Source: Hordeum vulgare subsp. vulgare (taxonomy: Eukaryota > Streptophyta > Magnoliopsida > Poales > Poaceae). From it: a stretch of 64,000 nucleotides of DNA. Below, piece after piece: positions 50,101-62,020 of the stretch. Positions within the stretch are counted from its first letter, which is position 1, and each line of letters starts with the position of its first letter. Position numbers and translations under genes: made by a program. The notes beneath the pieces were generated by a model. It was not told where the DNA came from. It saw nothing but the letters and a program-made list of their open reading frames with translations, and did no database searches. The stretch lies in assembly GCF_904849725.1 (NCBI RefSeq), contig NC_058522.1, positions 236,629,084-236,693,083 of the forward strand, written 5' to 3'.

Positions 50101-50472
50101 CACGCTATATCATGTGCTGCCGAACTCGGCCTGGTGCGAGTCCTATTCGAAACAGATTGCACACTGCTCCAGGAGGACATGGACTTTGCCCGGGTGGATG
50201 CTTCAGCATATGCAGCGGTGATCGAGGATCTCAAATTTCAGCTCAAGCTGTGGTTCTCTAAGATTAAGATCACGGTGTGTCGTAGGGAGGCTAACACGGC
50301 AGCGCATAATCTAGCTAGCATAGGTCGGTCGTATGCTCCCAACCACTTCGAGGAGTGGGAAAACTATGTACCTGCCCCAGTGGCAACTTGTGTCGAGGGC
50401 GACTTACCCTCACACCGTTTAAGTTAATGAGTATGGTGTTTACCCTAAAAAAACAAGCAAATTTAAGTAAGC
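47131..50472 (+). mobile_element. LINE (L1-type non-LTR retrotransposon), 5'-truncated
   Basis: Contains most of ORF2 without the endonuclease, then a short 3' tail with an A-rich run (near 50446-50453). A possible imperfect target duplication is AAAACAAAATATCTG at 47116-47130 against AAAACAAAATCTG at 50474-50486. It lies head-to-head with the L3 gene, about 260 bp upstream of the predicted transcription start. Confidence 0.9.
47137..50427 (+). pseudogene. LINE ORF2: reverse transcriptase, zf-RVT and RNase H
   Basis: One frame runs 3291 nt with only three internal stops. Reverse transcriptase: LKAPGPDGMPSVVYK near 47640, LRPISLCNVVYKLVSKVIAN near 47820, FVPGRLITDNVLISYE near 47930, DMSKAYDRVEWSFL near 48040, GLRQGDPLSPYLFVICAEGL near 48210, and catalytic FADD near 48352. 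zf-RVT follows with CLFCGRADEDGGHLFIKC near 49583. RNase H runs from IKINVDGSF near 49945, through AEVYALAHAISCAAEL near 50080, to REANTAAHNLA near 50290. The stops are TGA at 49267, TGA near 49441 and TAG near 49783 (a Trp site). The N-terminal endonuclease is missing through truncation. L1-type ORF2 supplies target-primed reverse transcription. Confidence 0.95.
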
Positions 50473-50486
50473 AAAAACAAAATCTG

Positions 50487-50880
50487 TCTAAAACAAAACA
50501 GTCTATAATAGTTAGAATAAAAATAATACTTTTCTAACTTTAAAATACTGAAAAAATAGAAAACATGATAAATTTGTATACAAATATTGTATAAAAAATC
50601 AGATCAAAAAGACGTTTCACTAAAATCAAAGAAATTATGCACTAGACGTAAGACTTTCTGTTTTTGCTCAAGATCAATTCTACCATCTTTTAAATCATCA
50701 CAAAGGCTTTACTTACAATAATCATTAATTAAAACATAAAAATGCAATCATTACCGTAGCAATAATCATGTCATCACACCAAAACACAAAGTAAATGCAA
50801 AAATTTAAGATAACTATTAAGTTGCCTTCCAACTAGCCTTATTTTTGTTATGTCCCTAGCTAGGCATAATGCATAGTATC
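50487..50880. other. AT-rich sequence, nothing recognised
   Basis: About 400 bp with A-rich runs and no coding sequence or repeat that I can name. Confidence 0.5.
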
Positions 50881-51345
50881 CATCCTTCATGTTCAATTCA
50901 TAAGTGGCCTTTGCGTGTGCGAGCTCCTTCGTTAGAGTCCTCTCCTTCCTCCTAGCGACTTCAAGATTTTCTTCAAGGTGGCCAGTTTCAACTTGAGATT
51001 GACGTTGACATCGCCGGAAGCGGAGGGTCCTTGGGTCTTGGTAGATATGGATGTATGTAGCTCCACCAAGCTGTGAGCGGTCTTCTCTATGTCTTCCTTG
51101 AGCGCCAAGACCTCTTTGTCGCTGGTGGTGAACTCTTCTTAAACATTCTTCACCCTGGACTCCGACTCAACCTTGGTGGCCTCAGCGACTTCGGCAGTCT
51201 TGATAGCTCCTGAAGTTTGCTGGCATGATCCTGGGCCAGAGCATTTATGGCATCATTATGTCTCTACTACAACTCCTCGATCTATCGATCGAATTATGCT
51301 TGGATCTCATCCTCCTTACCGCGGAGTTTGACGGTAAGCGCTTTG
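50880..51345 (-). pseudogene. Degenerate coiled-coil ORF, probably transposon-derived
   Basis: On the minus strand, fragments in two frames read like a long coiled coil: KALTVKLRGKEDEIQA near 51320, NALAQDHASKLQEL near 51230, then VAEATKVESESRVKNV, EFTTSDKEVLALKEDIEKT and LKLKLATLKKILKSL. There are several stops and at least one frameshift. Proteins of this type occur as extra ORFs in TAT-like elements of grasses, but I cannot name the family. No LTR of such an element was found on either side. Confidence 0.4.
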
Positions 51346-51567
51346 ATGCGGAGCATCCTACGGTCATCACCATGTACACTCCAACTAGTCCCCAAGCCCC
51401 AAGTTCCATCGAACATAAGGTGAACTCGCTCCTAAGTCCCTATCCTTTCAATTCACTCGGGTATACTCAGGTACATCCGAGGAGACCGTGGAGAACCCAA
51501 GGACCAAGGCCAATCTTGTACGGGAGCGAAGCACGGAGAAGGAAGAAGAGCCAGAGTGTCCAACGGC

Positions 51568-51755
51568 CGGACATCCGGCCCATGGCCCGGACATCCGACG
51601 TGTGAAGACCCAGCCAGCGCCAAGGCGGAGCCGGCCAAGCTAGAAAGCCCGGACATCCGGCCCCAGCCCGGACATCCAGCGTCTGCCCCGAAAATCCGAC
51701 TTGAAAACACCAGTACTACGGCTCCCTGACCAGCGCCAGGCCAGACATCCGGCCA
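51568..51755 (+). repeat. Dispersed GGACATCCGG-type repeats inside the LTR
   Basis: At least five copies of RGACATCCRG, at 51569, 51589, 51651, 51670 and about 51743, mostly preceded by GCC(C). Confidence 0.8.
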
Positions 51756-52276
51756 CCAGCCCACACAATCGGCGCCCCGCGAACGACCACACATATGGCG
51801 CCTCCCACGTGCAGCCACGGTCCAAGGGCCCATGGCTCTATCTATCGCTCACCCTCATATTACCTTGGACTATAAATATACACCCCCATCCTCCTTTTTG
51901 GGCTTAGCAATGGTTTAGCTCATAAAAAGTTGAGTCTAGATCCTTCCACTGCCTTCTCTCTTGGAAATGATGCCTCCATGTGACAAGACCCCATAGTGGA
52001 TGTCAAGGCCCCTACGAGGGAAGCTCCCTAGTGGATTCAAGACCTCATCTTCCTATGGGATTTGGGATGAACTACCATGTATCATCTTTCTCTTTATTGT
52101 TATTGCACCTTTGTGGATCTTATGTGCATGAGAGTCTAGTGGATGTGTGATTGGTCTTGTTCTTGAATGTTTCTCTTGTGATTTATCCTTGTTCTTCCCC
52201 GTGTTCTTCGTGTTCTTCGTGGAATCCCCCTTAAATTCGTGAAAGATCAAAACCCACGGGTTTCCCCGTATCATAT

Positions 52277-52290
52277 TGGTATCAAGAGCC
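52277..52290 (+). promoter_or_regulatory. Primer-binding site (initiator Met type, variant)
   Basis: TGGTATCAAGAGCC, three bases after the LTR end. Matches TGGTATCAGAGCC with one extra A. Confidence 0.8.
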
Positions 52291-52620
52291 ACGTTTCCCA
52301 CAAAATTGGAGTCCTCCCCTTCGTTTTCTAGCCTAATTTTGTGTGTTTTGTACCAATTCGAAAATCCCCACCAAAATTAGCCCCGCCGTTTTTTTGTGAT
52401 TTGTTGGTTTTGTGGGATTTTGTTGATTTTGACCATGGATTTCGTGTTTGGCAAGTAGATCTAGCTTTCCCACCACCAAATCCATCTTAATTTTTCGTTT
52501 TCTCGATCAATTTTGACCCCCGAGTTCAAAATTTCCTCTCCAAATTGAGTTCCCGAACCCAAATCGCGATCTGGAATCGTCGGGCTACTTTTAAGAGGAG
52601 AGACTTATGCAAATCTCTTA

Positions 52621-52698
52621 TGTGCTACTTTTAGCGTGCACACATCTTGTTATCTCTCATGTGCTACTTTTAGCGTGCACACATCTTGTTATCTACAT
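52621..52698. repeat. 39-bp tandem duplication
   Basis: Units start TGTGCTACTTTTAGCGTGCA at 52621 and 52660, in the leader of the truncated LTR element. Confidence 0.92.
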
Positions 52699-53368
52699 TG
52701 TGCCATAAGTCTCTCCTGTGCAAATCCAACATACTTGTCTCATATCTTGGTTCGAGCATCAAGCATAGTAAAAAATAGAGTAAAAGAAGAAAAAAACTTT
52801 TAAGCAAAAGAGGAGATACAAAATAGCTTATAAGCAATAGCAATAGCATTGAGCCATTTTGCATAGTTCGTACACTTGGATCATACATACATAGCATACT
52901 TGGGATTGAAGACGACACATTTACTCTTTTAGGTTGGTGCACAAGCACGTATCTAGCCCATTTGAGCAATCGAGCTATTGCCTCTCTAGTATTCGTGCAA
53001 CAAGAGCTTTTCTCGTGTCTCGCATATTTTGTGTTCATTCCTTCGTTGCACGGATCCCATTTATCTACCTGTGTGTGTGTTCCTAGTGCCACCATAGCTA
53101 TTGAGCTATTTGCTTTGCGTTGCAATTTTGTGAAACATTCTCAACATTTTCGGTATCTTGACTAGCATTTTGCTTGAATTTTGTGCCGCTTGTCCTAACC
53201 AAGCCACTCGATAAGCTTTACTTTGTAGGTGTGAGTGAACAAGTTCGGTTCCAATTCAGTTATTCTATCAATTCACATTGAGTGAAACGGGATACATCCT
53301 CAACTTTGGGAAACGGTATCTTGGTATTGTTTATCTCATTTCCCACTTAACTTTGCTCAAGTCTTGTG

Positions 53369-53716
53369 ATGGCTAGGCAAATCACGACATCTTTGGTCTT
53401 TGAAGACAACATCAACATGAACAACTACATCAACCAAAAACTTGAGCAAATCGCCACCGGCATACGACACACCGAAGCTCGGAAAAGAGACTACATCGAC
53501 AATAAGTGGGACGCGCATATGGAGAAACTTTGACATGTGTTGGCCAACTACAAGTCTTCTTCCACTTAGTCATCTTCAAGGCAGAGACAATCAAGTCGCG
53601 TATCTTTAGAGCGCCCATCCGATGCAACCACAAGTCAGCCACATCCTCGTCTTCGAGACGACCACTACAACAACCATCATGTTCGTGATCAACATCATCG
53701 CGAAGGGGAAGCTACC
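53369..53716 (+). pseudogene. Gag N-terminal fragment of the truncated LTR element
   Basis: ATG at 53369 (MARQITTSLVFEDNINMNNY) begins a frame with a helical segment (NQKLEQIATGIRHTEARK) and then a TGA near 53532. The following codons stay readable but contain another stop, and are rich in Ser, Arg and His before the element is cut at about 53728. The position after a primer site and leader suggests gag. No capsid core or zinc knuckle survives, so the lineage (Copia or gypsy) cannot be set. Confidence 0.5.
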
Positions 53717-53728
53717 TCCAAGAAACAA

Positions 53729-56700
53729 GTGCGCCTAGCAGGCTTGTGGGGCCCCCGTGGCTCCTTTGCCCTACTTCTTCCGCCTATAAATTCTCTAAAA
53801 ATCTAAAACTGCCGGAGAGAGCCACGAAAATACTTTTCCGCCGCCGCAAGCTTCTGTCTCCACAAGATCCCATCTGGGGACCATTCTGGTGCCCTGCCGA
53901 AGGGGGATTCGGACATTGAGGGCTTCTTCATCAACACCATTGCCTCTCCAATGATGCGTGAGTAGTTCACCACAGACCTTCGGGTCCATAGCTAGTATAC
54001 AAAGTTCTCCATGATCTTCATGGAGATCTATCCGATGTGATCTTCTTTTGCGGTGTGTTTGTCGATATCCGATGAATTGTGGATTTATGATTAGATTATC
54101 TATGATTATTATTTGAGTCTCCTCTGATCTCTTATATGCATGATTTCGTATCCTTGTAATTCTCTTCGAGCTGTGGGTTTCGTTTGGCCAACTAGATCTA
54201 TAATTCTTGCAATGGGAGAAGTGCTTGGTTTTGGGTTCATACCGTGCGGTGTCCTCACCCAGTGACAGAAGGGCTAGCGAGGCACGCATCGTGTTGTTTC
54301 CATCAAGGGTAAAAATATGGGGTTTATATCTATTGCATGAATTTATCCCTCTACATCATGTCATCTTGCTTAAGGCGTTACTCTGTTTGTTATGAACTCA
54401 ATACACTAGATGCATGCTCGATAGCGGTCGATGTGTGGAGTAATAGTACAAGATGCAGACAGTGTCGGTCTACTTGTCTTGGACGTGATGCCTATATGTA
54501 TGATCATTGCCTTAGATATCATCATGACTTTGCGCGATTCTATCAATTGCTCGACATTAATTCGTTTACCCACCGTAATACTTGCTATCATGAGAGAAGC
54601 CTCTAGTGAACACTATGGCCCCCTGGTCTACTTGTCACGCCCAAGATGCGACCCTATCCTCAATTTGGCACGAGGTCCTCGTCAGGGATAGAAGCGCATC
54701 TCGTCGTGTCGCAAGAATGGATATCGTTACAAGTACATGTACTGAAAAGAAGAGATACATAAAGAGTTGGCTTACACTCGCCACAACCTACATCAGAGTC
54801 ACATCAGTACATTACATAATCATCAAGAGTAAGAGCAGGGTCCGACTACGGACGAAAACAAACGACAAAAGAAGAATGACGTCCATCCTTGCTATCCCAG
54901 GCTGCCGGCCTAGAACCCATCCTAGATCGATGAAGAAGAAGAAGAAGCAACTCCAAATGAACAATCAACGCGCTCGTGTCAATTACCTTTACCTGTACCT
55001 GCAACTGGTGTTGTAGTAATCTGTGAGCCACAGGGGACTCAGCAATCTCATTTTCAAAGGTATCAATAGTAGCAAAGCTTAATGGGTGAGGTAAGGTTAA
55101 GTGGTGAGCTTGCAGCAGCGGCTAAGCATATATTTAGTGGCTAACTTACGAGTACAAGAAATAAGAGGGGGAAGATCTACGCATAACGGACGTGAACTAC
55201 TCGTGATCAAATGAATGATCCTGAACACCTACCTACGTCAGACATAACCCCACCGTGTCCTCGATCGGAGAAGGAACTCACGAAAGAGACAGTCATGGTT
55301 ACGCACACAGTTGGCAAGTTTTAATTAAGTTAACTTCAAGTTATCTAGAACCAGTGTTAAACAAAGTTTCCACGTTGCCACATACCGCGGGCACGGCTTT
55401 CCGAAAGATTTAACCCTGCAGGGGTGCTCCAACTAGTCCATCACAAATTACCACAAGCCCCATAGAAATCCTCAATCACGAAGCTCGCGATCTCATCGGA
55501 TTCCCTAGTGGAAAACCTGAACTCTGAGATTACCCAAAGCATCACCGAATCCCGATGCACAAGATATCTCGTCAAAGGTAAAACTAATCCAGCAAGGCCG
55601 CCCGGCGTGTCGACGATCCCGATAGGAGCCGCGTATCTCGTTCTCAGGACACGACGGATAAGTGGCGCGTACAAGTGCCAAACCTCGAGTTTCCTCGTGG
55701 TGGCCCCGCACAGTGCTCTGTTTTGGACCAACACTCATGAGGAGCACTGGCCCGGGGTTGATTAAATTATCCTCGGGGTCCGGAAAGTCCCTATGCAAGT
55801 TTATTAGGTGATTAGGCAAATGTAGTACCAATGTTGGGCCTTGCCAGACCAGCTTTAATCTAAAACGAATTATCAAGGGGGTCCCCATAACAACCCCGAC
55901 CGTGTTAGGAGCGCTCATTTATGGAACATAACACCGGTAGCCGGAAACTAAGGGGGCAAAGGTGGAACAAAACACCAGGCTAGAAAGGCCGAGCCTTCCA
56001 CCTTTTACCAAGTATATAGGTGCATTAAATTAAATAGCATTTAAATATGGTGATATAACAAGGAACCCATGCTTTCACATGGAAGAAACTGCACCTGCAA
56101 CTAGCAACACTATCAATAGGTTTAAGCAAGCAGTAACATAACCAATCAGTGGTTTGCTAGGTTGAACAGGTTGAAGGTTTGCATGGCATTGTTGAGAAGA
56201 CTGATATTAAACAGGTGGTAGGCAACGAGACATAATCGATAGAAGCGATAAACTAGCATGGCAATGATAGTAATGGTATCTAGGGAAATGATCATCTTGC
56301 CTGAGATCCCGCTTGGAAGAAGAATGCCTCCGTGAAGCAGACGAACCGACGTAGTCGAACGGGTCCTCACATCCGACACGCTTGCGAAACTCTATCGAGA
56401 CGAAGCAAACCGGAAACACAAATCAACACACGATATTCACCACACAATGCACACCACAAATGATGCATGAGCAGCTGAAAACATGCAAGTCACGGCATGA
56501 CAATTCACACAATCAAACACTACACATTAAGTGAAGTTCAATATGCAACGAGTTGCATATTGACGAAACTCCACGTTAATTTATTTAGTTCTATCCCGAT
56601 TAGGTACACGTCAATATTAAATGTGATTAAACATGGCAAGAGGTGAAGCGCAATTAATCTACCTATCTAGGCATTTTAAATGAGGTCGGAAATGACATAT

Positions 56701-59700
56701 AGCACCTCCGAGACGACCTCACATGTTAATTTACAATTCTGTCCAGATCTGAACTAACACATTTAATTAGTTGTTAAACAACAAAACAAATAGGTTCACG
56801 TGATTCTACGCGTCATTTCAAGCAATCTACACATAAAGAACATCTCCAACGGAGCTACGGTTTAACAGATACAAGCACCGCAAGATATGATGGCATGAAT
56901 GCAAAATGTGTGCAACGACGGTCACGAGCACTTCAAAACTTACAACCAGCAAGAGAAAATGAAACTATACGAGATACTAAGCAAGTTTCATATAGGACAC
57001 GATCAAATCGGAGATACGGTTCAAAAACTACGAGCAAAACAAGAAAACACTACAATCTGCCAAAATCAGCCACATAGCATTTTCTACGCCCCACAACTAC
57101 GGCTACACAACTCCGATATGCTCAAGCAAGGCATGGCACGGAATAGGGCAAGAAGCACTACTACAAACAACTAACAACAACTAGCATGGCAGCAAGGAGC
57201 ACTAGGAAAAGAAGACACAAAATGGCATCTCACACACTATTTCAGACTTAGTGAAAATCACACCTCATGAAAGTGCAGTTTTCGATCTGAAGCTATATTG
57301 ACTGCAGCAAAACCTATAGCTACCGGACTCCAAATGGCATGAAAATTTACAACATGCTAGAGAAACACGAGGGGTACAACTAACTCCATTGGACCAACCT
57401 CAAAAGAGCTACAGATCTAAAGATACAAGCAAGACAAGACAACAACAAAATATAACAGATTCCAGGCTTAGAAATATTTCAGCTCCTCCAAATCAACACT
57501 ATTTCTAGCAACTTGAGAGCTAGAAAATCACACCTAAACATGCATTTCTATTGCAACCAAAAATACCATGAGCTAGACAAAACATCCAAGATCAACTCTC
57601 TAGTTGACAACTCCGTCAAACGAAGAACGGATTAAATCCTACTAATTAAACAAAAGGCCAACATAGCAAAATATCTCGCGAACTAACTTGCTCTAATGCT
57701 AAAACTAATTGCACAGAAAAATCCATGGGATTTTTCTACCACGGAAACATATAAAATACGTGGGGTTGCAACACAAAATAAAGCCACACATTAATGCGGG
57801 AAAATAACCTATATACGGGAAAATAAACCAGAGGCAATTCCCTACACGCAAAAATACAAATGACCGCTCTAAAATGCATGGAAAAATGGTCCCTAAAACA
57901 TGGGCATTTTATCTAAGGCGCTCGAGCATTCCGGACCGCAAGAAAAATAAATACGGGACGTTCCCCTATTGGGACAACACGCTAAACTAGGCGTTTGGCA
58001 CGTAAAACTACGTCAACTAATTATGCAAGTCATGAAATCGTGTTCTACTCGCAAAACTACCCCAAAACCATATAAAATACTCCTCGTTCCGACTTACGGA
58101 TAAAAAGCTACGGGCATTACAATATTTGTCTATTTCCTGAAATTAAATAAATCCGAAAACTAAAAAAAATCTACCGGGCCTAATTCTACTGCAGATGGGC
58201 CTACAGTACACGGGCGCGGGATAGCAAAAGGCGCACAGGGGGCACCGGATAGAAGGGCTCACCTGCGTGGCCTCTTGGGCCGGCCTAGTGCAGCACGGGT
58301 GGAGGCCTCGGCTTGGTGGACCGAGCTGGGCCTCGGCGGGGCGGATGTTGGGCCGGCGCGGGGCCCACGGGGTGGCCGTGGAGCGGTTGCGCCTCGTCGT
58401 TCCTCCCGATCCCGATCGGATCGCGGGGACAGTGGCCGGCTCGGCCGCCGCCGTGCTCCAGGCGACGAGGCAACGTCGGCAGGGAGGCAGGGAAGGCCAC
58501 GGCGGGGCTGGCCTTGGCTCCAGCGAGCTGGGCCACAGGAGCGCCGCGACGAGAGTTGGGACGAGGTGCCAGCAGCCGAGGGGGGGCGGAACCGTCGCGG
58601 GATGACCAGGGCGGCGGACTCCACCGAGGAGGCGCAACGCGAGCTCCAGATCCATGGCGGCGGCTGCTGCTTGGTGCGGCGGGGAACTGGGCGGCGCACA
58701 CGCAAGGGGGAAGCTGGCGAGGGCGCGCTAGGGCGGCGCGATAATGGTCCCGGTGCAGGCGGCGCGACGACGGGTAGATGTGGGAGGCAACGCGGCTGCG
58801 GGGCGAGGGACAAGTGCCATGGGAGGGGAGCTCGGCTAGGATTAGGGTTTCGGGCCCGGGGCGGGCTCCAGATGGGCCTGGCGGGCCCTGGCGCGGGAGG
58901 AGAGAGGAGAGGCAGAGGGAGAGGTGGCGGCTGGCTGTTGGGGTGGCACGGAAATCGAGGTGGGGGGGGGGTTGGCTGCCTAAAATTTAGGAGGAGGTCT
59001 ATTTATAGACAAATGGGGTTAGGGTTACCCGAATCAGGATCCGTTTTCGCCCACGGAATCGTGAGCGGACGGTCACGGACACGGGAATGGATTGGATGGG
59101 CTGTGTGGAGTGGCTAGCCGGGGACGAGAGGGAAAAGGTGCGGCACGACAACGCGATTTTTTAAAACAACGAAAAACGTCCGACGATAGACCGAAGACGG
59201 TGTCGCTACGGTCGACCGTTCGGGTACCAGACGGACTCCGATTGCGACGAAATTCGACAGGCGGCCTAGCTATAACTAATCACGACCGCAAGCCAAGTTT
59301 CACCCCGATCAGAGAAAGTTTTATGCACACTTTTTTAAAACAGGGTTTCGACGATGCCGCGGGCGCGTGCGTGTGCGGTCGGGCTGAGAACGGACAACGA
59401 CGAGAACCGGCAACTAACAACGGATGCAAGTTTGAAAACGGGCGGCAACAGAAAGGCCGATGCAATGCTGATGATGCGCATGATGCGATGACGATGCGAC
59501 AAAAGAAAATAGACACACGATGAAAACGGAAAGAAAAGGGGAATCTTCTGGAACGTCGGCATCGGGCTATCACACTACTTCACACCATATTTTGAGCTCT
59601 ACACTTTTACTTTGTTGCACTTTCCACCTTCAGATCTCACCTTGCAAATAATCGTGAAGGGATTGACAACCCCTTTATAGCGTTGGGTGCAAGTTTATTT

Positions 59701-59849
59701 GTTTTTGCGCACGTACATTGGTGCCTCATCTTGATACTCCTACTGGATTGATACCTTAGTTCTCAAACTGAGGGAAATACTTACTGGTACTATGCTGCAT
59801 CACCCTTTCCTCTTCAAGGGAAAAACCAACGCAAGCTCAAGAGGTAGCA
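53729..59849 (+). repeat. 5' LTR of the Fatima-like element, missing its start, split by a solo LTR
   Basis: 53729-54632 and 59575-59849 join to one LTR. A TATA-like CGCCTATAAATTC lies near 53785. The sequence AGCAGGCTTGTGGGG near 53739 matches the last bases of the window (near 63985), showing how much of the LTR start is missing. Ends GAGGTAGCA at 59849. Confidence 0.85.
54633..59574 (-). repeat. Solo LTR, 4.94 kb, with 5-bp target duplication
   Basis: TG...CA termini: TGTCACGCCC at 54633 and GGCTATCACA ending at 59574. They are flanked by CTACT at 54628-54632 and 59575-59579. No internal region is present, so this is a solo LTR left by LTR-LTR recombination. The orientation is inferred from the related block shared with the LTR at 5935-11259 (about 55,200-55,960 here). 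It contains a GC-rich island (about 58,180-58,970) whose long ORFs on both strands look like chance. Confidence 0.9.
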
Positions 59850-59860
59850 AGAAGAATTTC

Positions 59861-59878
59861 TGGCGTCGTTGCCGGGGA
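59861..59878 (+). promoter_or_regulatory. Primer-binding site (tRNA-Asp type)
   Basis: TGGCGTCGTTGCCGGGGA, 11 bases after the LTR end; exact Athila-type sequence. Confidence 0.92.
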
Positions 59879-60146
59879 GGATCAAGTCAAGAATAGTCTC
59901 CCGTCAACATGCCAATTCCTGGCGCCATTGCCGAGGAGTATTCAAAGTGAAGCATATCCAAGTAACTGTCGCAAACTCATCTCTTGCATTTACATTATTT
60001 GCCTTTTGCCCCTCGTTTTCCTCTCCCCCACTTCTGAAAAAAACAAAATTTACAAAAAAAATTGCCTTTTTTGTTTGCCTTTCCTTTGCTTGTTTGCTAT
60101 GTGCCTTCAATATGCTTGCATCTTCGCTTGCTGAAAATCTATTGAT

Positions 60147-60892
60147 ATGGATCCTCATCCACTTTCTAATCTCTTTAAGAGATCCAATTATGTTGAACCA
60201 ATTGTTAGTGAGTTGAGTGCACTTGACTATATTTATGAAGTTTTGCTTGATATGCGTGAATCTGAAAATTGTGATGAAGAAATTTATGAAGTGATTCACG
60301 AGGGCTCCTTGAATGGCATGATTGCAATGGTTTCACTACGAATTCTATTAATGTCAATCATGCTAAAAATATGCAAAACCCTAAGCTTGGGGATGCTAGT
60401 TTTGCTATGTCCACTACTTGTTGCAATGATCATGATTGGGGTAATGGTTTTTCTTATGATCTTGAAAATTTGTTTAAGCCTCATGATGATTATGATATTT
60501 GCAATAATATGGAAAGTGGGATTGGAGAAGACATGACTTTAGTTGATGATAATCCCACTATTTTTGAAGAGCGTCAACTTTGCATGCATGTGGATTATGA
60601 AAAGAATATCCTATGTGATAGCTATATTGTTGAATTTGAATATGATCCCACATGTAATTATTATGAGAGAGGGAAATATTATGGTAGAAACTTTCATGTT
60701 ACTAAATCACCTCTCGTTATGTTGAGATTGCTATTGTCTCTTTCTTCTTCCTTGCATATGGTAACTATTGGTTGTCTTGACAATTTGTTTTCCTATAAAA
60801 TTCCTATGCATAGGAAGTATGTTAGACATAGATGTGATTTTCACATGCTTTATGATGCTCTCGTTGTGCTTCAATTCGTGTCTTTTGTGTGA
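60147..60892 (+). pseudogene. Only ORF of the gag-pol-less Fatima-like element, function unknown
   Basis: Starts at ATG 60147 (MDPHPLSNLFKRSNYVEPIV), is acidic for its first 50 codons (MRESENCDEEIYEVIHEG), and then needs one frame change near 60315 to continue. The second part (NPKLGDASFAMSTTCCNDHD, then YDLENLFKPHDDYDICNN) is Asp/Asn- and Cys-rich. Near the end lies a hydrophobic run (VMLRLLLSLSSSLHMVTIG, about 60718-60774) that could span a membrane, followed by a basic segment. It ends at TGA 60890-60892, about 248 residues in all. I recognise no gag, pol or envelope motif. A coding role is suggested by the length and the clean restoration of frame, but not shown. Confidence 0.5.
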
Positions 60893-61347
60893 GCATCATT
60901 GAATTATCAATGCCTAGCTAAGGGCGTTAAACAATAGCGCTTGTTGGTAGGCAACCCAATGAATTTATCTTTGCTTTTTTGCTTTCTGTTTTGTTGTGTA
61001 CACACCATCATAATTCTGTTATGATTGTGTTTTTTATGTTTCTTTTAGTGTTTGTGTCAAGTAGAACCTTTATGATCAGTTTTGGTGATGGTTGTTTGAT
61101 CATGCTGAAAAAGACAGAAACTTTGTGCTCACGAAATTATTTTTCATTCCTATCCAGAAAAAGCTTTTGACTTGATTCTTTTTGCTGCTGGTTTATATGA
61201 AAAATGCCCTAATTTTCATAATGTTTCAGAATTTTTGGGATACCAGAAGTATACGAAGTATACAAATTGCTACAGACTTGTCTGTTTCTTACAGATTCTG
61301 TTTTTGTTGTGTTGATTGCTTATTTTGATGAAACTATGGATAGTATC

Positions 61348-61364
61348 GGGGGGGGGGGGGGGGG
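61348..61364. repeat. Homopolymer tract, 17 G
   Basis: In the non-coding internal region of the Fatima-like element. Confidence 0.9.
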
Positions 61365-61839
61365 TACTAGCCATGTAAAAGTGAGAATACAGTAATCTAA
61401 CATCAATCTAAATAGAAATCAAGTTTACTACAGTACCTAAAGAGTTGGTAGTTTGTTTTCTTATGCTAATGATATCACGAGTTTCTGTTTAAGTTTTGTG
61501 TTGTGAAGTTTTCAAGTTTTGGGTGATGTTCTCATGGGCAATGGGATAAAGAGTGGAAAGAGCTCAAGCTTGGGGATACCCAAGGCATCCCAAGCCAAAT
61601 TCAAGGACACCAAAAAGCCTAAGCTTGGGGATGCCCCGGGAAGGCATCCCCTCTTTCGTCTTCAATCCATCGATAACGTTACTTGGAGCTATATTTTTAT
61701 TCACCACATGATATGTGTTTTGCTTGGAGCGTCGTGTATTATAGGAGTCTTTTCTTTTTGTTTTGTCGCAATCATCCTTGCTGCACACCTTTTTGAGAGA
61801 GACATGCACTCATCGTGAATGTGCTAGAATACTCATTGA

Positions 61840-62020
61840 GCTTCACTTATATCTTTTGAGTTAATTTAGCTCGCATGTGCTTCACTTATATCTTTTGAGC
61901 TAGATAACTTTGCTCTAAGTGCTTCACTCAGATCTTTTTAGAGCACGGCGGTGTCATATTTTGAAGAAATAAAAACTCTCAATCTTCACTTATATCTTTT
62001 TGAGAGTGCTCTCTCTAAGT
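61840..62020. repeat. Diverged short tandem repeats
   Basis: The phrase CTTCACTTATATCTTTTGAG recurs three times with small changes (near 61841, 61879, 61983), and a fourth form, CTTCACTCAGATCTTTTTAG, lies near 61922. Spacing is irregular, about 40-60 bp. Confidence 0.75.

Larger units (their letters stand above)
51400..53728 (+). mobile_element. LTR retrotransposon, 5' portion (LTR, leader, gag start), truncated
   Basis: An LTR ending GTTTCCCCGTATCA at 52273 is followed by an initiator-Met-type primer site. A promoter-like ACTATAAATATACACC lies near 51870. The left LTR boundary is unclear, about 51.37-51.42 kb. After about 1.1 kb of leader, a gag-like frame begins at 53369. The element is cut off at about 53728 by Fatima-type LTR sequence. 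Confidence 0.65.

Noticed and set aside
58112..58124. GGGCATTACAAT inside the solo LTR, resembling the LTR terminus at 11259
   Set aside because: No second terminus or target duplication nearby, and the solo LTR has its own clean ends. Likely coincidence or old homology.
58143..59117. Long overlapping ORFs on both strands, up to 280 codons
   Set aside because: They lie in a GC-rich island of the solo LTR, where stops are rare by composition. The products are low-complexity Gly/Arg/Ala sequences with no domain, and several frames are open at once.
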